A DNA stretch of 64,000 bases from Conchocele bisecta (GCA_029237695.1 CM055272.1:29026791-29090790), one strand, 5' to 3'; counted from the stretch's first letter, positions 12,031 through 23,535 are shown. Notes: generated by a model not told the origin, from the letters alone. Translations and numbers: made by a program.

Positions 12031-12115
12031 TCGTCAATCTGTTTTGAACGTTAAACCATATTATGGCCAACAGCAATCAACAATATGCATTAGAAGAAAA
12101 CAAGAACTGGCATTG

Positions 12116-13202
12116 TTAAACGAAGCTAATCCCGTCACCGGCAGCCTTGATAATACAAAAAGAAAACAACAAACAAACGAAAAATACTATTCTTTGCATA
12201 GGTACAAGTACCGATTTCTTGTAATTAATTGTGAACCCTAGAGCAATAGTCGTGTCAACAATGGTTTTTGTATTGGCTTTACAAACCGCCTGATCAGAAT
12301 TCATGTTCAGTGAATCATCTATGTAGTATGAACAGTGTATACCGTGTTGCCTAAAGAAACTATACACTGGCTTTAAAATCTTAGTGAAAATATATGGCGC
12401 CAGTGACAGTCCAAATGCGAGGCATATGAAACAGTACAAAACACCATTCCAATAAAATTTCAAGTACTTATGAAAATCTTTATGGCTAGGTACTGAAAAA
12501 TAAGCTTCTTCCATATCGACAGATGTAATTTTTTTTTTGCTTATATTTAACGGCGGCACTGGCTCTAGGACCTTGCATGCCGTCTCCCAAGAATGGGAGA
12601 AAGAACAGAGGTAGAGATTTTTGAGAGAAGCCGGTAATTCGTATTTACAGAGCAACTACGAATTATCGGTACCCATTTACAGCTGGGTGAACTGGAGCAG
12701 TGTGGATAAAGTGTCTTGCTCAAGGACACAACGCACGCCGCTAGTCAGGCTCGAACCCACGACCCTTGGATCAGTAGTCCGACACACTAACCATTACGCC
12801 ACGGCGCTCCACGACAGATGTAAGAAAATCATTTTCTTGCAACAGATCGAGTACGTCACTGAAAGTTTCTTGTTTGAAATGATAATAACTCACAAATTTA
12901 TTCAGATTTCGTAGATTAATTACTGGTCGAAATTGACCATTGGGTTTAGGAACAATAAATAATGTGGAAATAAACTCATCCGGTTCTGAGACCGACTCCA
13001 CAATTGCACCAATGCTTAATAATTTTTGGACTTCATTGTCTACAATGTCCCATTTTTCGGCATTAAATGGAATCTCATTTGGAATTCTATACTGAATGGG
13101 CTGTTTGTCAAAATCATTACAATAACCACTGACCACATCTAAAACCCATTGGTCATCGGTAATATTCCTCCACATGTCCAAACATGACTTTAATTTACCC
13201 AC
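12116..13202 (-). pseudogene. DIRS-type reverse transcriptase, split by a SINE
   Basis: Reverse transcriptase of a DIRS-like element, which would copy the element RNA. The N-terminal part (13202-12824) shows IPFNAEKW, ESVSEPDEFISTLFIVPKPNG and FRPVINLRNLNKFV, the family's finger region. After the SINE, the remainder (12516-12116) shows the first catalytic aspartate in SVDMEEAYFSV, the AFGLSLAPYIFTK palm motif and the YIDD catalytic box. Deleting the SINE and one copy of its target duplication brings the two halves into the same frame within the conserved TSVDM motif, so the gene was open there before insertion. The C-terminal part is missing and an A-rich junction follows at about 12115. Confidence 0.85.
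12529..12811 (-). mobile_element. tRNA-derived SINE with 12-bp target duplication
   Basis: On the - strand it starts at 12811 with a tRNA-like head (box A-like 'ggcgtaatggttagtg', box B-like 'gggttcgagcc'), followed by a conserved central stretch 'ttgagcaagacactttat' and 'ccagctgtaaatgggtacc', a family-specific body, and an A-run tail at 12529-12538. The duplication 'cgacagatgtaa' lies at 12517-12528 and 12812-12823. The central stretch resembles the conserved domain seen in SINEs of many invertebrates and fishes; which named superfamily it belongs to I cannot say from sequence alone. Confidence 0.92.
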
Positions 13203-13209
13203 CGATGAC

Positions 13210-14168
13210 TTCAGTTGTCGTTTGGGGGAGCCGACGCTGAAACAGCCCCTCTACGAGCTGGTCTTCCTCTAAATGGCCTTGACCAGCTCCCTCTCTGTAC
13301 ATGATATGGCTGATACCTGTTAGAACCATAAGACTGGGGATACTGCCCATATCCCCTGCAAAATTGTCGACTATTACCACGGCCTCTCCAGGTTGGTTTA
13401 TACTGGCTGTAAGGTTCTTTACCGATAAATGAAGCAGATTCACAGGCCTTAATTTCCTTGGCCACCTCATCACCAAACAGTTTTGTTGTTATTGGTGTGG
13501 AAATGTTGCACAGTCCAAAATACTTTTTTCTTTAAATGTGGGAGAATGTTATATCTTCTCCGCACAGATAGATTATATTGTACCTGCCCAATTAACTTCA
13601 GACTATCTGAAAGTAATGTCTTCGCCCCTTGATCAAGAGTGGCACTGTTGGCTTTGAACGTCTCCGCAAGCTTCACCATGGGAATCATGGCTGCCGTCAC
13701 CAAATTTTGTACCTCGGATATCCCCCGATCCTGACTGTACCTTCCTATCCAGTATTTTCCACACGTCGGAATTCACAAGAGGTGGACCAGCTCTGTCTAT
13801 GTTTTCTGGAACTTTGTATTTTGTAACAATATGCTCTGTGTCGCACTGAGACGTACACGCCATGTTAATCAAGTTTGCCAAAGACTTCGGAATTGCCTTG
13901 TCCGTATCCATCATTTTCAATCTTGGAGGTTGCCACTCCTCAATATCGGAATCTGAACCGAAAAGTTCTCGTTCTATGTCTTTTGACCGGGATGGGCCTG
14001 GCAATTCTCAATCGGAAATGTCCTCACGATCTATTACAACGTGTAAATTGGGTCCAACCTCATAACCAAATTCATCGTCTTCAAGTGCATCATTTTCAGA
14101 GACAAACTGACAATTTTCTTTATCCTGAATTCCCAGTTTCGCCCTAAGTGCAAATATGTTGTGTTCCG
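13210..14168 (-). pseudogene. DIRS-like gag, C-terminal part, decayed
   Basis: Structural (gag-like) protein of the DIRS element. On the - strand a frame runs from the Helitron junction through SEHNIFALRAKLG and an acidic stretch, meets a TGA near 14008, then continues as KDIERELFGSDSDIEEWQPP and STPLV-type gag sequence to about 13635. A frameshift leads to LSDSLKLIGQVQYNLSVRRR, and the final part near 13465-13215 is rich in R, G, Y, Q and P (pieces such as KPTWRGRGN and QRGSWSRPFRGRP), an RGG-like RNA-binding tail. The order and composition match DIRS ORF1 proteins. Several indels make it a pseudogene. Confidence 0.65.
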
Positions 14169-14360
14169 ATAATTGTATCCCCCGGACTCCGTCGGGGGAT
14201 ACTATGGATTTGACAGCACGCCGCGTCCGCCGCAGACACTTCTTGTCCGGAGCATAACTCGAACACCCTTTGGAATATTTTCATGAAACTTCACACATGC
14301 ATAGACCACGACCCGAAGGTGTGTCGCGCACAAGAATGACAACTCTTGCATAGCTAATTT

Positions 14361-15816
14361 TTAGCTCACCTGAGCAAAGCTCATGTGAGCTATTGTTATG
14401 GCAAAGTGTCCGTCGTCCGTCCGTGAACATTTTCAATCATCTTCTTCTCCCGAACTGCTGAGCCGATATTGGTCAAACTTCACAGGGATGATATATGGGT
14501 GATGCCATTTCAGATTTGTTAAAATGGAGGTCATCGACAATCCAAGATGGCCGCCATGGAAAAGTAGGTCAAATTCTTAAAAAATCTTCTTCTCACGAAC
14601 CGCCAGGCCGATTTCGACGATACTTGGTATGAATGATCGATAGTTTTAGCGCTGTTTTCAGATTTTGTTCATATGTGGCCCGTGGGTCAAAAATGGCGTC
14701 GCCCGGAGGGGTCCAAATAGGGGTCAAATTTTATTTTTTAACCGAATAGTCCATGTTTATATATCAAATCGAAGGTATTGACGAGACAATCACACTGGAA
14801 CATTTTTTGTCTAAATCATATGATTACGTCATCCAAGATGGCCACCGATAGTTCAAATGGTCATTCTTTTACTAAAGATTTCAAACGTCTTTTTCTTGTA
14901 AACTGCTTGGCTGATATTGGACAAACTTAACTGTAATGGTCTGTGGTTGAAGCCTGTTCATTTTTGTTAAAATGGAGGTCATCACCAAATCCAAGATGGC
15001 CGCCGTTGAGAAGTAGGTCAAATTCTTAAAAAATCTTCTTCTCACGAACCGCCAGGCCGATTTCGACGATACTGGGTATGAATGATCGATAGTTAGCGCT
15101 GTTTCAGATTTGTTCATATGGTGGCCCCTGGCTCAAAAATGGGCGTCGCCCGAGGGTCAAATAGGGGTAAAATTAATTTTTTAACCGAATATAGTCATAT
15201 AATATATCAAATCGAAGGTATTGACGAGACGATCACTCTGGAGAATTTTTTGTCTAAATCAGATGATTACGTCATCCAAGATGGCCACTGATAGTTCAAA
15301 ATGTCATTCTTTTACTAAAGATTTCAAACGTCTTTTTCTTGTGAACTGCTTGGCCGATATTAACTTTAATGGTCTGTGGGTAAAGCCTGTTCATTTTTGT
15401 TAAAATGGAGGTCATCACCAAATCCAAGATGGCCGCCGTTGAGAAGTAGGTCAAATTGTCAAAAAATCTTCTTCTCACAAACCTCCAGGCCGATATCGAC
15501 GAAACTTGGTAAGAATGATTGATAGTTACCGCTGTTTCAGATTTGTTCATATGGTGGCCCCTGGGTCAAAAATGGGCGTGGCCCGAGGGGTCAAATAGGG
15601 GTCAAATTTTATTTTTGACCGAATATGGTCATTTTATATATCAAATCGAAGGTATAGCAGTAAATCACATGCACATTCGCAATATATGTTAGATCAGAAG
15701 GTACCAACAAATTCTGTGGAACATTTGAAGTTGTAAGTGAAGAGTCTTTGTGAAATCAAGATGACCACTTTGGAGGCTTTTAGGTGAGCGATGCAGGCCC
15801 ATTTGGGCCTCTTGTT
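14361..15816 (+). mobile_element. AGCTCACC-type rolling-circle-like element, nested
   Basis: The 5' palindrome 'agctcacctgagc' with 'gctcatgtgagct' is followed by 'gtccgtcgtccgtcc' and three tandem units of about 390 bases, each with 'atccaagatggccgcc', 'cttcttctcacgaaccgcc' and 'aatgatcgatagtta'. The 3' side has an inverted 'aggtgagc', a hairpin 'aggcccatttgggcct' and terminal CTTGTT (15811-15816). The surrounding repeat occurs without this insertion at 15960-15985 ('gctaattttttagttatc'), which defines both ends and shows no target duplication. Confidence 0.82.
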
Positions 15817-15829
15817 TAGTTATCTCCCT

Positions 15830-17125
15830 TTTTTGTTTCTCGCACTGATTTCGTGTCTGGAGCATAACTCCACCACCCTTTGGAATATTTTCATGAAACT
15901 TCACACATGCATAGACCACGACCCGAAGGTGTGTCGCGCACAAGAATGACAACTCTTGCATAGCTAATTTTTTAGTTATCTCCCTTTTTTGTTTCGCGCA
16001 CTGATTGACCATAACTCGACCACCCTTTGGAATATTTTATGAAACTTCACACATTCAATTAGACCACGAACCGAAGGTGTGTCGTGCACAAGAATTACAA
16101 CTCTTGCATAGCTAATTTTTGAGTTATCTCCCTTTTTTGTTTTCGCGCACTGATCCTGTCCGGAGCGCACTGATTTCCTGTCCGGAGCATAACTCGACCA
16201 CCCTTTGGAATATTTTCACCTTACCTGTAGAGAGAACAATAGAGACTGGGAGAACCATTCACCTGTCCATGTGCTAGCATGTGCAAATGTCCAGTCTTGA
16301 CCACAGGTAATTTATACAGGTAAATTACTACATTGGATATTACATTTCCGTAAACTGTGTTGAAAATATTGTGGCATTATGTCGACCTGTGCAGATATAT
16401 GTAGATAAATATAGGACGATTAAAAAAAAAATCTGGGCTCCAGTAGCAAGCATTATTATTTTTAAACTTTTTTTTCCCCTTTTTTTTGTTTCATTTTTAT
16501 TTTTCAAATTATTTTTCAATTTTTGGCTAGTAGCATAAGGTCGTAAGTGCTATATACAGACTATTTACCTGTGCATGTGCTAGCATGTGCAACTGACCAC
16601 TGACCACTTACAGGTAATTTATACAGGTAAATGATTATATTACATTTCCGTAAACTGTGTTGAAAATATTGTGGCAATATGTGGACCTGTGTATATATGA
16701 TATGTAGATAAATATAGGACTATTAAAAAACATTCTGGGCTCCAGTAGGGAGCATTATTCTCTTCTTTTTTTTTTAAATTAAATTTTTTTTTGCCATTTT
16801 TGTTTTTACATTCTTTTTCAATTTTTTAACTGACCACTAACTTATTACAGGTAATTTATACAGGTACATTATTACATTTCCGTAAACTGTGTTGACAATA
16901 TTGTGGCAGTATGTGGACCTGTGCTCCAGTAGCAAGCATTATTATTTTTAATTTTTAAACTTTTTTTTTTCATTTTTTTTTTCAAATTCTTTTTCAATTT
17001 TTGTCTAGTAGCATAAGGTCGTAAGTGCTATATACAGACTATTATCATATAATAAAACAATTATTGACTAGTGAGCCATAGAATATAATCTGATATTCTA
17101 TGGCTCACTAGTCAATAATTGTATA
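15830..17125 (+). repeat. Helitron A internal repeats
   Basis: Two to three copies of a ~130-bp unit ('ggagcataactcgacc', 'accctttggaatattttc', 'ggtgtgtcgcgcacaag', 'gagttatctccc') are followed by about three T-rich units of about 330 bp with 'caggtaatttatacagg', 'ccgtaaactgtgttgaaaa' and 'ctgggctccagtag'. The stretch ends at a perfect 60-base palindrome centred near 17092 ('gactagtgagccatagaat' and its complement). The same blocks in the same order form 40910-42510 in copy B. Confidence 0.85.
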
Positions 17126-17292
17126 ATATGTTCGGGCCAGTGAAAATTGCTTTCGGGCCCAGGCTCGAGGTCAAGGCGGGACAAGGCGAGGCATCTGATT
17201 CCGCGGAATTCTTGTTTACTTATCTCCCTTTGTTGTTTCGTGCTCTGATTTTGTATCCAGAGCATAACTCGAACACCCTTTGGAATATTTTT

Positions 17293-19003
17293 ATGCCCCA
17301 CCACGATAGTGGAGGGGGCATTTAGTGTTACCCTTGTCCGTCCGTCCGCACACAAGAATGGGTACTTGTAAGCATACGGGGATCTTATTGGGTAGGGTTA
17401 GGATAGTGTTGGGTACTCTTGTTGGGTATTTTTATACAGTAAAAACCCAACAAGTATTCATTCGTAGGAACATGCGTCCCGTCCTCCCATCCGTATGTCC
17501 GTCCGTCCGGGCACACATTAGGGTACTTATGTGTCCGTCCGTCCGTCCGTCACAAAACTTTAACACTCGGGTAAATGTCTCATAATTTCTTCATCCTTTG
17601 ACCGATCTGCTTCATATTTCATATACACATTGCTCTGATGGTTCACTACCGCCATGTGCCAAATCCACGTTCCTCCTGCCCCCACCAAGCCCAGGGTCAA
17701 GGTCACATACTTGGTGCTTCAAAAACTTTAACGCTCGGGTTAATATCTTATAATTTCTGTTTTCTTTCACGGATCAGCTTCATATTTCATATACACATAG
17801 CTCTAATGGTCCTCTACCGCCCTGTGCCAAATCCACGTTCGTCCTGCCCCCGCCAAGCCCAGGGTCAAGGTTACATACTTGGTGCTTCAAAAACTTTAAC
17901 TCTGGTAAATATCTTATAATTTCTGTTTTCTTTCATGGATCAGCTTCATATTTCATATACGCATTGCTCTAATGGTCCTCTACCGCCCTGTGCCAAATCC
18001 ACGTTCGTCCTGCCCCCGTCAAGCCCAGGGTCAAGGTCACATACTTGGTGCTTCAAAAACTTTAACGCTCTGGTAAATATCTTATAATTTTTCTTTCCAT
18101 TCACTGATCAACTTCATATTTCATATACGCGTTGCTCTAATGGTCCTCTACCGCCCTGTGCCAAATCCACGTTCGTCCTGCCACCCCCGCCAATCCCAGG
18201 GTCAAGGTCACATACTTAGTGCTTCAAAAACTTTAACGCTCGGGTAAATATCTTATAATTTCTGTTTTCTTTCATGGATCATCTTCATATTTCATATACG
18301 CATTGCTCTAATGGTCCTCTACCGCCCTGTGCCAAATCCACTTTGTCCTGCCCCCGCCAATCCCAGGGTCAAGGTCACATACTTGGTGCTTCAAAAACTT
18401 TAACGCTCAGTTAAATATCTTATAATTTCGTTTTCTTTCACGGATCAGCTTCATATTTCATATACGCGTTGCTCTAATGGTCCTCTACCGCCCTGTGCCA
18501 AATCCACATTCGTCCCGCCCCCGCCAAGCCCAGGGTTAACATCACATACTTAGTGCTTCAAAAACTTTAACAGCTCAGTTAAATATCTATAATTTCTGTT
18601 TTCTTTCACGGATCAGCTTCATATTTCATATATGCATTGCTCTAATGGTCCTCTACCGCCCTGATGCCAAATCCACGTTCGTCCGCCCCCGCCAAGCCAG
18701 GGTTACCCATCACATACTTAGTGCTTCAAAAACTTTAACGCTCAGTTAAATATCTTATAATTTCTGTTTTATTTCACGGATCAGCTTCATATTTCATATA
18801 TGCATTGCTCTAAGGTCCTCCTCTACCGCCCTGTGCCAAATCCACGTTCGTCCTGCCCCCGCCAAGCCCAGGGTCAAGGTCACATACTTGGTTCTTCAAA
18901 AACTTTAACGCTCAGGTAAAAGAAAATTTTGACTTGGAATTTGGCCTCATTTATTATCAAAGCGATATGTGGGACATCCGTGTTCTATGAACACATTTTC
19001 TAG
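17293..19003 (+). mobile_element. pearl-like element, 168-bp core x8, in Helitron A
   Basis: The 5' hairpin 'tgccccaccacgatagtgg' continues 'agggggca' and is followed by GTCC repeats (17335-17350, 17500-17551). About eight head-to-tail units of ~168 bp follow (17634-18920), each carrying 'gctctaatggtcctctacc', 'ccaaatccacgttcgtcc', 'cagggtcaaggtcacatac' and 'ttcaaaaactttaacgctc'. The 3' part has the inverted 'tgtgggaca', a hairpin 'gtgttctatgaacac' and CTAG at 19000-19003. This is the pearl architecture known from bivalves. Confidence 0.8.
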
Positions 19004-19374
19004 TTTATTAAACATTCACACATGCATAGAAGACGACCCAAAGGTGTGTCGCACGTAAGAATGACAACTCTTGCGTCGTTAATTTCTTAGTTATCTCCCT
19101 TTGTTGTTTCGTGCACTGATTTCGTGTCTGGAGCATAACTCGAACACCCTTTGGAATATTTTCATGAAACTTCACACATGCATAGACCACAACCCTAAAG
19201 GTGTGTCACGCAAGAATGACAACTCTTGCATCACTATTTTTTTAGTTATCTTCCTTTGTTTTTTCCGTCACTGATTTTGTCTCCGGAGCATAACTCGAAC
19301 ACCTTTTTTTCAAACTACTTGTGTATCTGGGGAGGGGGATACACATGCGCTTGTCGACAAGCGTCCATTTCTAG

Positions 19375-19648
19375 TTTATTAATGTCAACATGAGACAGGG
19401 GAGATTTCTTAGCATTTGGCTAAGATTTTGTAGTTTTCTTTGTGTTATTGTCAGTAGACCGAGTAATATCAACAGCAACCTTCTTTGGGATAGTTACGAC
19501 AGACTTTACACGTTTTTTACCCTTCACAGGGCTTTTTTGGGGAAATCATAGCCTCCGAAACTTGCATGTTATCGTCCACTATACGCGTATCAACGATATC
19601 GCCCGACTCAAAACCAGAAAAGTCTGAATCGTCCCCATCAGAACTCAT
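19375..19648 (-). pseudogene. DIRS-like gag N-terminus beyond the Helitron
   Basis: ATG at 19648 on the - strand opens an acidic, serine-rich N-terminus (MSSDGDDSDFSGFESGD), typical in composition of DIRS ORF1 starts. After about 43 codons a frameshift occurs in a run of A, and the next frame continues lysine-rich (PVKGKKRVKSVVTIPKK) to TAG. The reading then runs into the Helitron junction at 19374 and resumes at 14177. This places the true 5' end of the retroelement on the far side of a 5.2-kb insertion. Confidence 0.6.
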
Positions 19649-19840
19649 TTTTGTGAGAATACTTACCGCTCACACTGGGTAATATAACTTGGACAGGTCG
19701 AGTTCTTAATTCGTAGAATAACTAAGATGAGTAATAATATCGTATACACGAATATTAGCTAATTATTTTCAAACATAAAGTCGAACCACGTTTCTTCATC
19801 GATCGCCAGAACAATTATGACTTCCAGATTGAAGAGTATT

Positions 19841-19850
19841 CCCTTATATA
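19841..19850 (-). promoter_or_regulatory. TATA-like box upstream of DIRS gag
   Basis: The - strand reads TATATAAGGG about 195 bases upstream of the gag ATG, within what should be the terminal repeat of the DIRS element. Position and sequence fit a basal promoter; this is not demonstrated. Confidence 0.3.
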
Positions 19851-19974
19851 CAAGGGTGCGCTCGATCTTTTGTTACGAGCCCGCGAACAATCGAACTATA
19901 TCGGAACGATATGCTATTGTATACATGCGAAAGCCACAGGCTTTGCGAGAAATAATGCACTTGATGGTGCCATA

Positions 19975-20160
19975 GTACATGTACAAGTTTACATAGTCAA
20001 TATATTGGGATTGTCAAATTGGTGCACTTGGTGCCATCTATACAATGGTAAAAATTACCAATTTGACAATACCAATATTTCGACTTTATAAAAATTGTAT
20101 CATGTGCACCAATTTGACAATCCCAATATATTGACTACGTAAAAATTGTACCACATACAA
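19975..20160 (-). repeat. inverted head of the 51-bp array
   Basis: Units 'ccaatttgacaatacc' and 'ccaatttgacaatcccaata' here run opposite to the long array that follows, so the array starts with a head-to-head junction near 20150-20170 ('caatttttacgtaatc' flanked by its complement). Confidence 0.75.
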
Positions 20161-21165
20161 TTTTTACGTAATCAATATATTAGTATTGTCAAATTGGTGT
20201 ACATGGTACAATATTTACACAGTCAATATATTGGTATTGTCAAATTGATGTACAGGGTACAATGTTTACATAGTCAATATATTAGTATTGTCAAATTGGT
20301 GTACATGGTACAATATTTACACAGTCAGTATATTGGTATTGTCAAATTGATGTACAGGGTACAATGTTTACATAGTCAATATATTGGTATTGTCAAATTG
20401 GGGCACATGGTACAATGTTTACATAGTCAATATATTGGTATTGTCAAATTGGGGCACATGGTACAATGTTTACATAGTCAATATACAATGTATTGGTGTT
20501 GTCAAATTGATGTACAGGGTACAATGTTTACATAGTCAATATATTAGTATTGTCAAATTGGTGTACATGGTACAATATTTACACAGTCAATATATTGGTA
20601 TTGTCAAATTGGTGTACAGGGTACAATGTTTACATAGTCAATATATTGGTATTGTCAAATTGGGGCACATGGTACAATGTTTACCTAGTCAATATATTTG
20701 TATTGTCAAATTGGGGCACATGGTACAATGTTTACATAGTCAATATATTGGTATTGTCAAATTGGTGTACAGGGTACAATGTTTACATAGTCAATATATT
20801 GGTATTGTGAAATTGATGTACAGGGTACAATGTTTACAGTCAATATATTGGTATTGTCAAATTGGTGTACATGGTACAATATTTACACAGTCAATATATT
20901 GGTATTGTCAAATTGATGTACTGGGTACAATGTTTACATAGTCAATATATTAGTATTGTCAAATTGGGGCACATGGTTCATTGTTTACATAGTCAATATA
21001 TTGGTATTGTCAAATTGATGTACAGGGATCAATGTTTACACAGTCAATATGTTGGTATTGTGAAATTGGGGCACAGGGCACATTGTTTACATAGTCAATA
21101 TATTGGGTTTGTCAAATTAGGGCACATCGTACAATTTTTACATAACGGTAGTTAATATTTTGGGA
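20160..21165 (+). repeat. 51-bp tandem array, about 20 copies
   Basis: The unit 'tagtcaatatattggtattg' then 'tcaaattggggcacatgg' and 'tacaatgtttaca' totals 51 bases. Variants differ in ggggcac, ggtgtac and gatgtac. Because 51 is 17 codons, all frames lacking a stop stay open for the whole array and give 17-residue repeats such as SQYIGIVKLGHMVQCLH. These are not considered genes. Confidence 0.95.
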
Positions 21166-21282
21166 TTGTCAATTAAGGAATAAAACCATGGGATGTTGCG
21201 TTTACTGTGGTACAAAAAATACTTCTTCTGTTTAAAGTACGTGGAGTCCTTAAACAGACCACATGTTTTTCAAAACACAGTA

Positions 21283-21515
21283 GATGCTGGTGTGGCGAGG
21301 GCCTGGCACCAGATCAGGTTGTTCTAATTTCAGGACTGAATATATATTTTGATTGTAAATATTGAGTTCTGAAGTTGGGATTTACCCCCCTTGGACAGGT
21401 GGATACGGGACTCGACCCCGTTGACCCGTCTGCGTGTAGACTCCCTGAGGCTTGTACCTCTATGTCAGAAAAGCGGACGTTAAACCCTATTCACTCACTC
21501 ACTCACTCACTCAAA
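21283..21515 (+). mobile_element. SINE family B, 5'-truncated
   Basis: Sequence from 'tggtgtggcgagggcctgg' through 'ggactgaatatatattttg', 'gacgggactcgacc'-type bases and 'aagcggacgttaaacccta' ends in (ttcac/tcac)n. It matches the reverse complement of the full copy at 62658-63126, including the (gagt)n end. Confidence 0.8.
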
Positions 21516-21639
21516 ACACAGTAGATGCAACTTACCATGGTTTTATTACTTATATTTACATTGCATTTTCGGATGGTTAAGTGTAAACGTTATTTTGTCG
21601 CAATTCATAGAACAGCGACGTTGCCGGTATATCGGCATT

Positions 21640-22235
21640 GTCAATTTGGAGCAAATTCTGTCTGTAGCGTTATAAAGGTCGGTGTAGACTCTATCCAACC
21701 AGCATTGTGTCCCAATCCAACCAGCATTGTGTCCCAATCCAACCAGCATTGTGTCCGTTGTAGCTTTATAATGGTAGGTGTAGACTCAATCCAACCAGCA
21801 TTATGTCCCAATCCAACACACATTCTCTGCTGTGGCATTATAAAGGTCGGTGTAGACTCAATCCAACCAGCATTGTGTCCATTGTAGCATTTTAAAGGTC
21901 GATGTAGACTCAATCCAACCAGCATTGTGTCCCAATCCAACCAGCATTGTGTCTGTTGTAGCATTATAAAGGTCGGTGTATACTCAATTCAACCAGCATT
22001 GTGTCTTTTGTAGCATTATAAAGGTCGGTGTAGACTCAATCCAACCAGCATTCTGTCTGTTGTAGCATTATAAAGGTTGGTATAGACTCCATCCAACCAG
22101 CATTCTTAGCGTTATAAATGTTGGTGTAGACTCAATCCAACCAGCATTCTGTCTTTTGTAGCGTTATAAAGGTTGAAGTAGACTCAATCCAACCAGCATT
22201 GTGTCTGTTGTAGCATTATAAAGGTCGGTGTATCT
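21640..22235 (+). repeat. ~52-bp tandem array with 22-bp subunit
   Basis: Units 'gtagcattataaaggtcgg' then 'tgtagactcaatccaacc' and 'agcattgtgtctgtt' repeat about ten times. In places only the 'cccaatccaaccagcattg' half repeats, giving a higher-order mix of 52- and 22-bp steps. Open frames here are not genes. Confidence 0.9.
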
Positions 22236-22554
22236 GCCAAGGACGATGGAAAGAAGTTACTCACAGATTACGGGATGCCCGTGTGTGGTTGCGTCGACCT
22301 GCGTCATGTCCTGGCCCGTGTACGCGGATATAACTGGTATGGACCACATTATCACACTGTTCGGGACTGGCTATCGAATTTCATGTATTCAGTCAAACCT
22401 GTGTTAACGACCACTTGGGAATAGCGACCACCTGTCCACAACGGCCAGTTAAAAATCCCACCGTCCAATTTTGTTCTTTATAAGACCTTGGAATACCGAC
22501 TACCCCCGAACTGCGACCAGCGACCAGCTATTTTCATTCCCACACGGCATTATG

Positions 22555-23535
22555 TCTCCCCCATGAATGGGGAGACATATTGGTTTTGGCTTGGTTGTCC
22601 GTCTGTCTGTCCGTCCGTCTGTCCGAGCAACCAAGGGTGTAGAAGGGGCCATGGGGCGGAGCCTAACACAAAAGAATCCTTTGATTTATTCCGTATGGCC
22701 CCTTATTCTATTCATTACAAGGGGCCATCTCTTTGATCTAGAACAATGGAAATGGCCCCTTCTTCACTATTGGTGGGCCGTCCGTCTGTCTGTCCGTCCG
22801 GGCCCACGTCTAGGGGTTTGAGAGGTTAGGGGCGTGGTCTAACACAAAAGATTCCTTTCATTTATTCCGTAAGCTCATAAACTCTATTGTTGTTTGGGGG
22901 CTTTTTCTTTGATCTTCAAACAATGGAAATACCCCATAAACCCAAAATGTTGGAATGTCCGTCCGACCGTCCGTCCGTCACAAAATTTGTGTCGTGCATA
23001 TCTCCAAAAGTTTTTGAGTTACAGTCATGAAACTTTACAGGAATACTTGTCATCGTGTGAAGTTGCGCACCTGGGGTTTTAGATGCAGATTCATCCTGTA
23101 TTTACGGAGTTATGGCCCTTGACTTAGGGAAAAGTGGGGATTTTCAACTTGTGTCGCGCGTATCTCCAAATTTATTTCAGTTAGGGTCGTGAAACTTTAC
23201 AGGAATACTGGTCATCATGTGAAGTTGCGCACCTGGGGTTTTAGATGCGGAGTCATCCAGTATTCACGGAGTTGCGCGTACATGTATCGTACATGTTTTA
23301 TCTCCAAAGGTATTTCAGTTAGAGTCGCGAAACTTTACAAGAATCTGGTCATAGTTTGAAGTTGCGCACCTGGGGTTTTAGATGCGGATTCATTGTGTAT
23401 TTACGGAGTTATGGCCCTTGACTTAGCGAAAAGTGGGGAGTTTCAACTTGTTTCGCGCGTATCTCCAAATGTATTTCTGTTAAGAGTCGTGAAACTGTAC
23501 AGAAATACTGGTCATTGTGTGAAATTGCGTACCTG
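22555..23535 (+). mobile_element. pearl-like element (GTCTCCCCC type), left part
   Basis: The 5' palindrome 'tgtctcccccatgaatgggg' plus 'agaca' is followed by GTCTGTCC/GTCC microsatellite, a two-fold repeat of about 200 bp ('cacaaaag.atcctttgattta'), a second GTCC block at 22956-22980, and core units of ~150 bp with 'gtatctccaaa', 'gtgaaactttacaggaat', 'gaagttgcgcacctgg' and 'ttatggcccttgactta'. The last unit is cut by the Harbinger element and continues at 26175. Confidence 0.72.

Larger units (their letters stand above)
14178..19374 (+). mobile_element. Helitron-like element A (5.2 kb), inserted in DIRS gag
   Basis: The 5' end is 'tcccccggactccgtc' followed by 'gggggata', itself a palindrome. 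The 3' end has 'gggggata', a 16-base palindrome 'cgcttgtcgacaagcg' (19348-19363), seven bases, then CTAG (19371-19374). The flanks are ...A on the left and T... on the right with no duplication, so the target was AT. This matches canonical Helitron structure (5'-TC, 3' hairpin plus CTRR, AT target). It contains no Rep or helicase gene. A second copy lies at 40860-44066. Compared with that copy it carries an extra AGCTCACC-type insertion (14361-15816) and a longer pearl-like core. Confidence 0.8.
12116..19648 (-). mobile_element. DIRS-like retrotransposon remnant, twice interrupted
   Basis: On the - strand the order is: gag start (19648), Helitron-like insertion (14178-19374), rest of gag (to about 13210), reverse transcriptase (13202 to 12116) with a SINE at 12529-12811. 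The YIDD-type reverse transcriptase with VDMEEAYFSV and LAFGLSLAP motifs places it with DIRS/Pat-type elements. The RNase H, methylase and tyrosine-recombinase regions expected further downstream (below 12116) are absent, so the copy is 3'-truncated. The 3' flank at 12090-12180 is another repeat, shared with 29833-29900. Confidence 0.75.

Noticed and set aside
12720..12811. tRNA gene on the - strand
   Set aside because: The tRNA-like head continues into a SINE body with an A-rich tail and target duplication; it is not a free-standing tRNA.
14881..15550. Pair of similar 78- and 84-codon frames on the - strand
   Set aside because: They are the same tandem unit of the AGCTCACC element read twice; similarity reflects DNA duplication.
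20146..20941. Open frames of up to 185 codons with 17-residue repeats
   Set aside because: Produced by the 51-bp tandem array (a multiple of three); several frames are open at once and the sequence tracks DNA repeat variants, not protein conservation.
21525..21887. 120-codon open frame with repeated IQPALCPN
   Set aside because: Generated by the ~52/22-bp tandem array.
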